DNA from: an uncultured Bacteroidales bacterium
GTDB taxonomy: Bacteria; Bacteroidota; Bacteroidia; Bacteroidales; Muribaculaceae
DNA length: 64,000 nt
NCBI GenBank assembly: GCA_947175575.1
Contig: CAMWNG010000001.1
Span: 62,001 to 126,000, forward strand
Reading direction: 5' to 3'
Positions 17,168-25,759 of this stretch are shown here, one piece after another. Every line of letters starts with the position of its first letter. Within the stretch, counting starts at the first letter, position 1. A program made the position numbers and the translations under genes. Below the pieces are notes generated by a model. The model did not search any database and was not told the DNA's origin. It saw only the letters and a list, made by a program, of their open reading frames with translations.

Positions 17168-18691
17168 ATGAAAAAAGATGTCCTAAAATATCTGACTGTT
17201 TGTGCCGCGCTTGCATCCACGCATGGAATTCTGGCTCAAACCGCTTTGAATTACGAAGTTTCAGCACTGGGATCCGGCGCTTCAGGTGCGTTCGCGCCAT
17301 ATTTTATCGGAAGTATGAACGGATCCAGAATAGTCCGTAAAGGACATGCGCTTATGGATGCCGGAGTCTCGGTTGATCTTGACCGATCAAAAAGATTCTC
17401 ATGGGCGGCCGGAGCGGAAATAATCACCGGTTATTCGACTGCGAATGATTATGACCGTTGGGATGGCGCATGGTCCTCAAATGTCAATAGACCTTCGGCC
17501 GTATGGATTCAGCAGCTGTACGGTCAGATAAAATTCCGCGGTGTACAACTTACGGTCGGACAAAGAGATGCGGTCTCGGCTATCCTTCCTCAAGAACTTA
17601 CTTCTGGAGATCTGACGCGTAGCGGCAATGCGCGCGGTGTGCCGGGTGCATCGGTCGGATTTATTGACTTTCAGGACATTCCGTTTACAAACGGATGGGT
17701 ACAGATCGACGGTGTGGTCGATTACGGCATGTTCACTGATACGGATTTCCGTGCCAAACAGTTCAATTATTATACCGGACTGCTTACCGGGAATACTTAT
17801 TATACCTATAAACGCTGTTATTTCAGGACAAAACCGACGGTGCCGTTCAGCGTTACGCTCGGTATGCAGACAGCTGGACAGTTCGGCGGCTGGACAGAAT
17901 ACTACCGTCTTGGAACCATGTATCGTGATGACCGGCGGGGATTCCGGGTCGCAGATGTGTTCAAGATGTTTTTTCCCATCGAAGGTAATGGCAACGGTTT
18001 CTATGAAGGAAATTCTCTTGGTTCATGGGATTTCAAAGCTCGTTATCTTCTGAAAAACGGAGATGCGCTTACATTCGCGTTCCAATGGCCTTGGGAAGAC
18101 GGTTCGGGAATCGGACATCGCAACGGATGGGACGGTCTTTACGGCCTATATTACCAGAGCTCAAATAAAGGTTTGATATCCGGAGCTGCAGTAGAATGGG
18201 TGGATTTCCGTAACCAGAGCGGTCCGATTCATCTTGAGCCGGGCGATTTTCCCGGTACGGATCTCAACGTGCATACCACCGGTGGAGACAACAATTATAA
18301 TAACGACACATACGCATCATATACCAACTACGGAATGGCGATAGCCACGCCGATTCTCGTTGCTCCGGTGTATAATCTTAACGGTTGTTCTTATTTCCTC
18401 CATAATTGTGCACGCGGACTCCATATGGCGCTTACAGGGTATATTATACCATCGTTAGGATATACACTGAAATACTCCTGGCAACAGGCATGGGGCATGG
18501 GTCGCAAGCCATCGCCTTACTGTATGATTGATAATTCGATTCTTGCCGATGTACGATGGGATATGTCCGCGCTGGCTCCGGGCTGGCGCTTGGGCGCTCA
18601 AGTCGCGGTTGATGCCGGCCGGCTTCGTGGCGACAATTTCGGTGCGATGGTTTCAATTTCATATTCAGGCAGCTTTAATTTCAAAAAATGA
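17168..18691 (+). CDS. Wzi-like outer-membrane beta-barrel protein
   Basis: About 507 residues, starting at MKKDVLKYLTVCAALASTHGILAQ, a signal peptide; the track's upstream start lies in the promoter. The mature protein is rich in alternating aromatic strands and contains PYFIGSMNGSRIVRKGHALMDAGVSVDL, VWIQQLYGQIKFRGVQLTVGQRD and YGPIHLEP-like segments that resemble the Wzi family of capsule-associated barrels common in Bacteroidota. Wzi helps attach or assemble surface polysaccharide in Enterobacteria. It is the first of five overlapping genes leading into nonulosonic-acid synthesis, consistent with a surface-glycan role (inference). Confidence 0.75.
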   Translation: MKKDVLKYLTVCAALASTHGILAQTALNYEVSALGSGASGAFAPYFIGSMNGSRIVRKGHALMDAGVSVDLDRSKRFSWAAGAEIITGYSTANDYDRWDGAWSSNVNRPSAVWIQQLYGQIKFRGVQLTVGQRDAVSAILPQELTSGDLTRSGNARGVPGASVGFIDFQDIPFTNGWVQIDGVVDYGMFTDTDFRAKQFNYYTGLLTGNTYYTYKRCYFRTKPTVPFSVTLGMQTAGQFGGWTEYYRLGTMYRDDRRGFRVADVFKMFFPIEGNGNGFYEGNSLGSWDFKARYLLKNGDALTFAFQWPWEDGSGIGHRNGWDGLYGLYYQSSNKGLISGAAVEWVDFRNQSGPIHLEPGDFPGTDLNVHTTGGDNNYNNDTYASYTNYGMAIATPILVAPVYNLNGCSYFLHNCARGLHMALTGYIIPSLGYTLKYSWQQAWGMGRKPSPYCMIDNSILADVRWDMSALAPGWRLGAQVAVDAGRLRGDNFGAMVSISYSGSFNFKK

Positions 18692-19152
18692 AAATATCAG
18701 GCTATATTAGGCTTATCGTGACGAGTATCGCCGCAATTTGTATCGCAGGTTGTCAGAATGAAGGCCCGATCGGATATAAATTCGGAGTATGGCGTATCGA
18801 CAGTTATTCTGCGGATGGAATTCCTGTTACAGATATTCTTGTCGAGAATACCACGATCGCTTTTCAAGGTGGTGCGATAAATGTAATCGCGCTACGAGAT
18901 AATTATATGAACAGCTTTGACCAGTACGGGTCTTGGACTGAAGAAGGAAATACGCTTTATCTTAATTTCACTCACAGTGATGACAATCATCCCGCAGGGA
19001 GTGATTTCTACGCTGCTCCATATTGGCTCGGATGGACTTCCGAAGAAGTTATGGCCTTTGAGGTGGAAAAGCATTCCAACCGCGAAATGACCTGGCGTTA
19101 CATAAGCCCGGCAGGAGTGGTCAATATCTATAAACTTCACAAAACTTGGTAA
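18688..19152 (+). CDS. Small lipoprotein, lipocalin-like
   Basis: 154 residues with a lipoprotein signal (lipobox CIAGC, Cys at about residue 22). The rest is predicted beta-rich: KFGVWRIDSYSADG, NTTIAFQGGAINVIALRDNY, YGSWTEEGNTLYLNF, then MTWRYISPAGVVNIYKL. That pattern resembles the lipocalin-like domains common in small Bacteroidota lipoproteins, though no family is certain. Its ATG overlaps the stop of the Wzi-like gene (ATGA), and its TAA overlaps the next ATG. It may be a partner of the barrel protein. Confidence 0.75.
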   Translation: MKISGYIRLIVTSIAAICIAGCQNEGPIGYKFGVWRIDSYSADGIPVTDILVENTTIAFQGGAINVIALRDNYMNSFDQYGSWTEEGNTLYLNFTHSDDNHPAGSDFYAAPYWLGWTSEEVMAFEVEKHSNREMTWRYISPAGVVNIYKLHKTW

Positions 19153-20162
19153 TGATTGATCCGCATAAGATAGTATGTGTTACCGGAGCTGATGGATTTA
19201 TCGGCTCGCATCTCACGGAGATGTTGCTTTCACGTGGCTTTAGAGTCAGAGCGTTGGCACAATACAATTCATTCAACTATTGGGGTTGGCTTGAGGATGT
19301 GATGTCCCATGCAGACGCTTCTGCTCGTGAACGTCTCGAGGTGGTTACCGGCGATGTACGTGATCCTAATTTCTGCAGGGAGTTCGTGAAGGGCTGCGGG
19401 ACGGTGTTTCATCTGGCCGCACTTATTGCCATACCTTACAGTTATATTGCCCCCGACAGCTATGTGGCTACTAATATTACCGGTACCTTGAATATGTGTC
19501 AGGCATGTCGCGATTCGGAAGTGGACAGGCTTATCGTAACCTCAACCAGCGAAGTTTATGGAACAGCTCGTTTTGTCCCCATCCCGGAAACACATCCGCG
19601 TCAGCCTCAGTCACCCTACTCCGCCACAAAGATCGGAGCGGATGCTATTGCCTTAAGTTTCTTCAATGCATTCAATCTTCCGGTGGTTGTTGCCCGGCCT
19701 TTCAATACGTATGGCCCTCGGCAAAGCGCTCGAGCCATCATCCCCACAATAATTTCTCAGATCGCCTCCGGAAAAGAAGTGATTAAAGTCGGTGATCTTA
19801 CGCCTACCCGCGATTTTAATTTCGTGAATGATACCTGTCGCGGATTCATCGCTCTGGCGCAGACGCCCGGAATCGAAGGCCGTGAAATCAATTTAGCTAC
19901 CGGTACTGAAATCTCGATGGCCGACACTCTCCGCACCATCGCTGAAGTTATGGGACGTGATGTTCGGTTTGAGGTGGATCGGGTCCGGTTGCGTCCTTCG
20001 GCAAGCGAAGTGCGCCGTCTGTGCGGAGACAATTCGTTAATCACGTCTCTGACCGACTGGCGTCCGGAAGTGTCGCTTCGTGAAGGTTTGGAAATCACGG
20101 CACGATGGTTTTCGAATCCGGAGAATATTGCTAAATATAAGGTCGATATATACAACCGATGA
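19152..20162 (+). CDS. legB: LegB-type NAD-dependent UDP-GlcNAc 4,6-dehydratase
   Basis: Extended short-chain dehydrogenase, about 336 residues from MIDPHKIVCVTGADGFIGSHL; the track's two extra residues come from a TTG. It has the NAD motif GADGFIGSHL, LAALIAIPYSYIAPDSY, TSTSEVYGTARFVPI and the catalytic YSATKIGAD. FNTYGPRQSARAIIPTIISQIASGK and SPTRDFNF-like LTPTRDFNF match the LegB subgroup, which makes the 4-keto-6-deoxy sugar in legionaminic acid synthesis. Other epimerases of this fold are possible. Coupled to its neighbours on both sides (TAATG, ATGA). Confidence 0.8.
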   Translation: MIDPHKIVCVTGADGFIGSHLTEMLLSRGFRVRALAQYNSFNYWGWLEDVMSHADASARERLEVVTGDVRDPNFCREFVKGCGTVFHLAALIAIPYSYIAPDSYVATNITGTLNMCQACRDSEVDRLIVTSTSEVYGTARFVPIPETHPRQPQSPYSATKIGADAIALSFFNAFNLPVVVARPFNTYGPRQSARAIIPTIISQIASGKEVIKVGDLTPTRDFNFVNDTCRGFIALAQTPGIEGREINLATGTEISMADTLRTIAEVMGRDVRFEVDRVRLRPSASEVRRLCGDNSLITSLTDWRPEVSLREGLEITARWFSNPENIAKYKVDIYNR

Positions 20163-20776
20163 AACGTCCGCGACTCATATTGGTAGGAGCGGGAGGACAT
20201 GCCCGTTCGGTTGCAGCTGCATTGTCGGCAGAAGTTGTCGGATATGTTGATCTGCATCCGTGCGAAGATATGCCGTGGCCTTATCTCGGAGACGATAGTG
20301 AGTTTATCTCAGCGCCTGTGGACGGTGATGTTATCGTTACACTCGTTTCCGATCGTTCGTGCGACTTGAGCGTACGGCGTAAACTCCTCGCACAATATGA
20401 TTCTTTAATACACAATCATTGGATAGCGTCAGACGCTATTGTCGATTCCACCGCTACCATTGGGGACGGAACCGTCGTGATGCGGAAGGCCGTTATTAAT
20501 TGTCTGAGTGTTTTAGGACGGCATTGTATTGTGAATACCGGTGCTATAGTCGAGCATCATTGTCAAATCGGCCGGAATGTCTTTATTGGACCCGGAGCCG
20601 TGATATGCGGAGGTGTACATATCGGAGATGACGTGTATATCGGTGCAAACGTGTCGCTCAGACCCGGCATATCGGTTGCTTCCGGGAGCGTTATAGGCTT
20701 GGGAGCTGCTGTGACAACGGATATCGTCGCACCGGGAATTTACGGCGGTGTTCCGGCAAAATTATTAAAAAAATGA
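20159..20776 (+). CDS. NeuD/LegH-type sugar O- or N-acetyltransferase
   Basis: 205 residues: an N-terminal nucleotide-sugar-binding-like domain (LILVGAGGHARSVAAAL) followed by a left-handed beta-helix of hexapeptide repeats (IGDGTVVMRKAVINC, IGRNVFIGPGAVICGGVHIGDDVYIGAN) with the catalytic-type His in EHHCQIG, ending GVPAKLLKK. The family includes NeuD, PglD and LegH, which acetylate sialic or bacillosamine-type sugars. In a legionaminate route it would acetylate the 4-amino group, but the aminotransferase that makes the amine is not encoded here. ATGA overlaps at both ends. Confidence 0.8.
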   Translation: MKRPRLILVGAGGHARSVAAALSAEVVGYVDLHPCEDMPWPYLGDDSEFISAPVDGDVIVTLVSDRSCDLSVRRKLLAQYDSLIHNHWIASDAIVDSTATIGDGTVVMRKAVINCLSVLGRHCIVNTGAIVEHHCQIGRNVFIGPGAVICGGVHIGDDVYIGANVSLRPGISVASGSVIGLGAAVTTDIVAPGIYGGVPAKLLKK

Positions 20777-21780
20777 CCAAGACTCTTATTATAGCCGAAG
20801 CCGGAGTAAATCATAACGGATCTCTTGAACTGGCTTTAAAGTTGGTGGAAGAGGCTGCCCGGGCAGGTGCTGACATCGTAAAATTCCAGACATTCAAAGC
20901 TGAGAATCTGGTGTCGGCGGCAGCGAAAAAAGCAGCCTATCAAACCGCAAATGACCCCTCCGAGGATGATTCGCAGCTTAACATGCTGCGTGGCCTCGAA
21001 CTTTCCGAGTCAGATTTTCATGATATAGCCGACTATTGCGAAAAGTGCGGCATAGGATTCCTGAGCACCCCATTTGATGAGGAATCGGTGGACATGCTCC
21101 ATTCAATGGGTATGCGTGTATGGAAAATTCCAAGCGGTGAAATAACAAATTTTCCTCTGTTGCGCAAGATCGGCGCGTTAAAAGAGGAGGTGATTATGTC
21201 AACCGGGATGTGCGAAATAGCCGAGATAGAAGAAGCACTCAGTGTTCTTGAAGAATTCGGCACGCCACGTTCCGAAGTCATATTACTGCATTGCACCACT
21301 CAGTATCCCGCTCCATTGGAGTCTGTTAACCTTCTCGCAATGGATACGCTGAAGAATTTGGGCTGCAAGTCTGTGGGTTACAGTGATCATACCGAGGGAG
21401 TGCTTGTCCCTGTTGCTGCGGCTGCCCGTGGTGCAGCAGTCATAGAGAAGCATTTTACACTCAGCCGAGAGATGCCGGGCCCTGATCACAAGGCATCTCT
21501 CGAGCCAGCCGAGCTTGCCGGGATGGTAGCGAAGATTCGAGAGGTCGAGGTTATGCTCGGTTCGTCGGAAAAAAATGTTACTGCGGCAGAAAGTCCTAAC
21601 GTAGCGGTTGCGCGTAAATCAATTGTCGCGTCGCGTCCCGTAGCTAAAGGCGAGATGTTTTCTGAGCAAAATATTACTGCTAAACGTCCGGGAACAGGCA
21701 TTTCTCCAATGTGTTGGAGAGACGTAATAGGAAAACAGGCGCGATTCGATTTCGATACAGACGAGCAAATCCGTTTTTGA
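20773..21780 (+). CDS. NeuB/LegI-type nonulosonic acid synthase
   Basis: 335 residues. The N-terminal TIM barrel opens TLIIAEAGVNHNGSLELA with IVKFQTFKAENLVS and GFLSTPFDEESVDML. It has the phosphoenolpyruvate-site segments WKIPSGEITNFPLL and YSDHTEGVLVPVAAAARGAAVIEKHFTLSREMPGPDHKASL. A C-terminal antifreeze-like (SAF) domain (RKSIVASRPVAKGEMF...KRPGTGISP) closes the protein. Enzymes of this family condense a hexosamine with PEP to give sialic or legionaminic acid. With LegB and NeuD-type partners, a LegI role is most likely. Last gene of the five-gene operon, followed by a very strong hairpin. Confidence 0.85.
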   Translation: MTKTLIIAEAGVNHNGSLELALKLVEEAARAGADIVKFQTFKAENLVSAAAKKAAYQTANDPSEDDSQLNMLRGLELSESDFHDIADYCEKCGIGFLSTPFDEESVDMLHSMGMRVWKIPSGEITNFPLLRKIGALKEEVIMSTGMCEIAEIEEALSVLEEFGTPRSEVILLHCTTQYPAPLESVNLLAMDTLKNLGCKSVGYSDHTEGVLVPVAAAARGAAVIEKHFTLSREMPGPDHKASLEPAELAGMVAKIREVEVMLGSSEKNVTAAESPNVAVARKSIVASRPVAKGEMFSEQNITAKRPGTGISPMCWRDVIGKQARFDFDTDEQIRF

Positions 21781-21792
21781 GTCTGAATCATA

Positions 21793-21840
21793 AAAACGCA
21801 TAACGCGGAGGCTAAATACACCCTCCGCGTTATGCGTTTT
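21793..21840. terminator. Strong bidirectional terminator between the nonulosonate and bat-bcp operons
   Basis: AAAACGCATAACGCGGAGG pairs with CCTCCGCGTTATGCGTTTT, a perfect 19-bp stem with a 10-nt loop and A/T flanks on both sides. It serves the converging synthase gene (+) and bcp (-). Confidence 0.9.
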
Positions 21841-21857
21841 AGATACCCCTGCAGAAC

Positions 21858-22313
21858 TCAGGAAAGAATCTGAGCAGCGTGGTTCGATGTTTTTATTTCT
21901 TTCGGTGTGATTATACGTACGATCTTACCATCAGGATCGATAATAAAAGTGGTGCGGTTTGTTCCCATATATTTTCGTCCGTACATGGATTTCTCGGCCC
22001 ACACGCCAAAAGCTTCAAGCAGATGGTGTTCCGGATCTGAAATGAGAGGGAATGGCAATGAATATTTGTCGATAAACTTTGTATGCGAAGCGGCCGAATC
22101 GGCACTTACTCCTATCACCTGATAACCGGCGTCGAGCAGTTCATGATAATTGTCGCGCAGATTACATGCCTGAGCAGTGCAACCTGAAGTATTGTCTTTA
22201 GGATAGAAATACAGAGCGATTGTCTTCCCAGGATAGTCTGAGCGCTTTACTTCATTTCCGTTCTGATCAGTTCCGAGCAGATCAGGAACGATATCACCGA
22301 TTTTGTAGCTCAT
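21858..22313 (-). CDS. bcp: Thioredoxin-dependent thiol peroxidase, Bcp/PrxQ type
   Basis: Reduces peroxides with a catalytic cysteine; 151 residues. Signature: GKTIALYFYPKDNTSGCTAQACNLRD, with the peroxidatic Cys in SGCT and a second Cys five residues later, typical of PrxQ with an intrahelical disulfide. TTFIIDPDGKIVRI is the conserved C-terminal strand. It starts 28 nt after batE and ends at the strong hairpin, so it is probably the last gene of the Bat operon, which fits an oxidative-stress role for that operon. Confidence 0.93.
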   Translation of the reverse strand: MSYKIGDIVPDLLGTDQNGNEVKRSDYPGKTIALYFYPKDNTSGCTAQACNLRDNYHELLDAGYQVIGVSADSAASHTKFIDKYSLPFPLISDPEHHLLEAFGVWAEKSMYGRKYMGTNRTTFIIDPDGKIVRIITPKEIKTSNHAAQILS

Positions 22314-22341
22314 GATATGTGTTTTTTATTTAGTGGGTTAA

Positions 22342-23124
22342 TCAGATCCGTTCGACATCTGTGGAGCGCACCCATGCTGCCGAGGAGCCGTTGATGCTTA
22401 TTTTATACCATCTGGGTGAAACCGGATCATCAGGTGTAGAAACAGAATCTATTATCTCAATTTTTGTACCTTCATGGAGGGGAACAACCTTATCAGTCTG
22501 TTTAGGCTGACGAGGCACCGAATTCAGAAGAGTGCCGGGTACGGCCACAATAGCTTCGTTATGGCTGTTGCGACGCGAAGCTGCATCTGCCGCCACAAAT
22601 ATAGAATATATGGTCACTATTGCCAACACAATAGCTCCGAAGAACCCTACTTTACGCATCATTACACCGCCGGAGAAAATGTATAATGCAAGCGAGCTGC
22701 AACACAGGACAAACAGAACGAATGCTGTCCATGCCCATGCATTGGCTGACATACTCTCTACCATTCCCTGATGAGCCAGCGAAAGGAAAGATCGGTTATC
22801 AGCAGGTTTATCCTCCAGTCGAGAGTTCACGAAGTCAAGATTGGTACGGGCATCGGTATGCGACGGATTAAGCCGGAGTGCACGTTCATAAGCCAATACG
22901 GCCTGTGCGGTGTGTCCAGCACGATAATGAGCGTTGCCGAGATTATAATATAATTCTGGATTCGGACCCTCGGAATACAATAGATCGGTGTAAAGCGCGA
23001 TAGCTTTGGTAAACTCCTCGTGATTGTAAGCCGAATCAGCCTCCTGAGGTGTAACTGCATAGGCGGACGATGTGGCTGCAAAAGCAACCGTAAGGCTAAA
23101 TATGAATTTTTTAATTGTCCTCAT
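22342..23124 (-). CDS. batE: BatE, TPR protein with C-terminal SH3-like domain
   Basis: About 260 residues from MRTIKKFIFSLTVAFAATSSAYA (signal peptide); the track start is a TTG three codons earlier. TPR units (PELYYNLGNAHYRAGHTAQAVLAYERALRLNPSHTDARTNL) are followed by two membrane segments (WAWTAFVLFVLCCSSLALYIF and VGFFGAIVLAIVTIYSIFVAA) and an SH3-like end (HEGTKIEIIDSV...RWYKISINGSSAAWV). This is the BatE layout of the Bacteroides aerotolerance operon. It follows batD by 15 nt. Confidence 0.88.
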   Translation of the reverse strand: MRTIKKFIFSLTVAFAATSSAYAVTPQEADSAYNHEEFTKAIALYTDLLYSEGPNPELYYNLGNAHYRAGHTAQAVLAYERALRLNPSHTDARTNLDFVNSRLEDKPADNRSFLSLAHQGMVESMSANAWAWTAFVLFVLCCSSLALYIFSGGVMMRKVGFFGAIVLAIVTIYSIFVAADAASRRNSHNEAIVAVPGTLLNSVPRQPKQTDKVVPLHEGTKIEIIDSVSTPDDPVSPRWYKISINGSSAAWVRSTDVERI

Positions 23125-23139
23125 AATCTGCAAGAGTTT

Positions 23140-25014
23140 TTACTTATGCTTTTTAGCTTCTTCGATTTCCTTCACGGCAACAGATGCCTGTGTGTAAAGA
23201 TCCTGCATCGCCTTTTCAGAATCGGAAGGCGTGAAGCGGGCCATCTCACATTGGTCAAGAACATCCAGGACAGATGTGATAGTCTGTTCCCCTACTCCGG
23301 CCCGGGCAAGTTTCTCGGAAATTGCGGCACTTATCAGCTGAGACTGTGGCATAGCCAGTTTATCACTGATATATCCTTTTAGCGCACTGGCGAGTTCGGT
23401 ATAGAACTTCTGACTGTCATGGTTCTTCATACAAGCCGCGGCCGATTTCAGACGTTTTTCAGCCACACGTCCCGCTTTCGCCTCCTTACGTCCGGTAACA
23501 TCCGATGAAAGACGTATATAACGACGGTATGCGATTACGGCTATCACAAGGCTAATGAACACCAGACCCCAGAGGCTCCAGTACCACCATCGCCCGAAAA
23601 TCGTGTCCGGTGTTCGAGCAATGGTTGAGGGAAGAGAATGAATGTGAACTATATCGTTCATCTCGGCATCAATCGCTTTTTGTTCGGAAGCGACAGATAC
23701 GGTTGAACCTCGTTCGACTTTTACATCAAAGGTTTCGGTCGAGAGAGTTTCGTAATGTCCGGTCTGTAAATTGAAATAGCTGAATGTCTGAGCCGGAATC
23801 GCATAATTACCCATTTCCTGCGGTACAAGAGGATAATCAACGCGATAAGTACCGGCGTATGTCTGCCCTGAAACACGGGCATTAACATCAGTTTTGGCTG
23901 AATATTTGTCAAATGTTACCGGGAATTCGACCGTGGGGACGGTAAGATATTTTACATTACCAGATCCTTTGAAAATCAACGAGTAAGTTGCGGATTCGTT
24001 GGTCCGAAGGATTTCCGGAGAAAGTGATGATTCAAGGGAGAAGGAACCTACGGCGCCACAGAAGTCGGCGGGGCGTGGCTCCGGAAGAGCCTTGACATGC
24101 AGCGTGGCGGTGGTCATAGGAGTGGTATATGAATAATCATCATATGTGGCTGTGCCGAACCACCCCATGCTCATGGTACCGGTTTGTTCGCGTATTTTGA
24201 GAGTATATACACCGGATGTTACCTTTAGCTCACCTGCTTTTTGAGGGAACAATAGTACCCGAGAGAGTTCGTAGGTAATATAATTCTTACCGTTGTAGTT
24301 CTCAATTTGTCCTTCAGGATTAGCCTCCAGATCTTCTGAGAGAAATCCTTCATAGACAGGTGTGCGTGGGACAGCCTCAAGATTCAATGAGAATTTATGA
24401 CTCGCAGGACGATATAATTTTGTGATAGCAATTACACCTTCCTGTTCATAAACTGAGGATTTAGAGAAAAATACCCTTACAAAGAAATCCTTCGCCGAAG
24501 CTGTTGAGTTGGCTGCAGTAGTACCGGTGGCCGAAGCACCAGGAGTATTCCCCGAAGGACGGCCGTTGCCATAGTTTCCGGCGGATGGGTCAGAATCCGG
24601 TGGGAGGATCTCAAATGAAGACGAATTGGAGGAATAAGTCTTTCCTCCGACATTTATCGAAACCGGTGGAACGGTCACTTTACCTTCAGAACGTGCGCGA
24701 TAGACACAGGTAAGGTCTATTATAACCAGACTTGTCCTTTTTCCGTTTATGTATGTCTCCTGTTGTTGAGAAGAGGTAGAGTTGGGACCGCTCAAGAGTC
24801 GGCATCCTTCAAGTTCAGGAGCTTTAGGCATCGTGATATCCCTCGTCGATTCGTTTTCAAGAGTGAGTCGGAACGTGAGTGGAAAACTTTGGTTGGCTAT
24901 CACGTTCTGACGCGGGAGAAGCTGAAATTTGACCTCCGCCTGCACTGACACAGGCAGGAGAATGGTCATCAGAAGCAGGGTCAAATATGTGAATAGTGAA
25001 ACTCTCTTAGTCAT
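23140..25014 (-). CDS. batD: BatD, oxygen-tolerance membrane protein
   Basis: 624 residues: signal peptide (LTLLLMTILLPVSVQA), a long periplasmic region of Ig-like modules (FQLLPRQNVIANQSFPLTFRLTLENE; LRTNESATYSLIFKGSGN), one membrane segment (WWYWSLWGLVFISLVIAVIAYRRY) in the C-terminal third, and a cytoplasmic helical tail (AAACMKNHDSQKFYTELASALKGYISDKL). This matches BatD. The tail resembles that of the unnamed membrane protein upstream of batA. 11 nt after batC. Confidence 0.92.
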   Translation of the reverse strand: MTKRVSLFTYLTLLLMTILLPVSVQAEVKFQLLPRQNVIANQSFPLTFRLTLENESTRDITMPKAPELEGCRLLSGPNSTSSQQQETYINGKRTSLVIIDLTCVYRARSEGKVTVPPVSINVGGKTYSSNSSSFEILPPDSDPSAGNYGNGRPSGNTPGASATGTTAANSTASAKDFFVRVFFSKSSVYEQEGVIAITKLYRPASHKFSLNLEAVPRTPVYEGFLSEDLEANPEGQIENYNGKNYITYELSRVLLFPQKAGELKVTSGVYTLKIREQTGTMSMGWFGTATYDDYSYTTPMTTATLHVKALPEPRPADFCGAVGSFSLESSLSPEILRTNESATYSLIFKGSGNVKYLTVPTVEFPVTFDKYSAKTDVNARVSGQTYAGTYRVDYPLVPQEMGNYAIPAQTFSYFNLQTGHYETLSTETFDVKVERGSTVSVASEQKAIDAEMNDIVHIHSLPSTIARTPDTIFGRWWYWSLWGLVFISLVIAVIAYRRYIRLSSDVTGRKEAKAGRVAEKRLKSAAACMKNHDSQKFYTELASALKGYISDKLAMPQSQLISAAISEKLARAGVGEQTITSVLDVLDQCEMARFTPSDSEKAMQDLYTQASVAVKEIEEAKKHK

Positions 25015-25025
25015 GTCGGTTAAAA

Positions 25026-25748
25026 TTACCAGGGTTTGTCAGTGGTGCGTCGGCCGGCAGGCTGTTCCTGCTGTTGAGCTTTGCGACGAGTGGCATTCTC
25101 TTTGTTCTGCATAGCCTGCAGCAGCTGTTCGGCACTCTGTGTCATCTGTTGTTGCTGAGGTTGCTGTTGTTGTTCTTGCTGCTGATCCTGTTGATTCTGT
25201 TGATCCTGCTGCTGCTCGTCATTTTTATCCTGCTGATCTTGTTGATCCTGCTTGTCCTGATTCTGATCCTGCTCTTCTTTCTTTTTGAGTGCGAGAAGGA
25301 GGTTCTGACGACATTCCTTGTTCTCGTTTTCAATCCTTAGAGAGCCTTTATACATGCTTATGGCGCGATCGAGTTCATCGTCATTGAACGCCATATTGCC
25401 CAGGTTGTAATAGGATTTGGCAGCAAGAGTATTGTTGGATTTCAAATTTGCAATATCCTCAAAAATCTTACGGGCTGCCACTCGCGGATCGTTCTGAGTG
25501 CCTTTGTTGTCATCAGATGCAAGTTGGGTCAACGCAAGCGCCTTATTGTACAATGCGTATTGATAGGAGGGATTCACCGCAAGAGCCTTTTCATAACATT
25601 CCAATGCCTCATGATATTTTTCCTCGGCATAGAGTTTGTTGCCTTCGACGACAAGATTACGTTCTGTCTTTGTCGAAGACTGAGTATCAGCTGCAGACAT
25701 CGATAGTGCGACGAATGCTCCGAATAATATTAATGCAAATTTTTTCAT
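25026..25748 (-). CDS. batC: BatC, TPR protein with a long glutamine-rich tail
   Basis: 240 residues: a signal peptide (MKKFALILFGAFVALSMSA), about three TPR repeats (LYAEEKYHEALECYEKALAVNPSYQYALYNKALALTQL; AKSYYNLGNMAFNDDELDRAISMYKGSL), then from about residue 155 a low-complexity stretch of Gln, Asp and Lys (QDQQDQQDKNDEQQQDQQ) reaching to about 210. Short Q/D-rich tails are seen in BatC homologues; this one is long. The same DNA read on the other strand gives a leucine-rich shadow ORF. Between batB and batD with 11-nt gaps. Confidence 0.9.
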   Translation of the reverse strand: MKKFALILFGAFVALSMSAADTQSSTKTERNLVVEGNKLYAEEKYHEALECYEKALAVNPSYQYALYNKALALTQLASDDNKGTQNDPRVAARKIFEDIANLKSNNTLAAKSYYNLGNMAFNDDELDRAISMYKGSLRIENENKECRQNLLLALKKKEEQDQNQDKQDQQDQQDKNDEQQQDQQNQQDQQQEQQQQPQQQQMTQSAEQLLQAMQNKENATRRKAQQQEQPAGRRTTDKPW

Positions 25749-25759
25749 GTAACGGAAAT

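Noticed and set aside
25074-25340. Plus-strand ORF with a long leucine-rich stretch
   Set aside because: It is the antisense shadow of the glutamine-rich BatC tail; the minus-strand frame has a signal peptide, TPR repeats and correct operon spacing.
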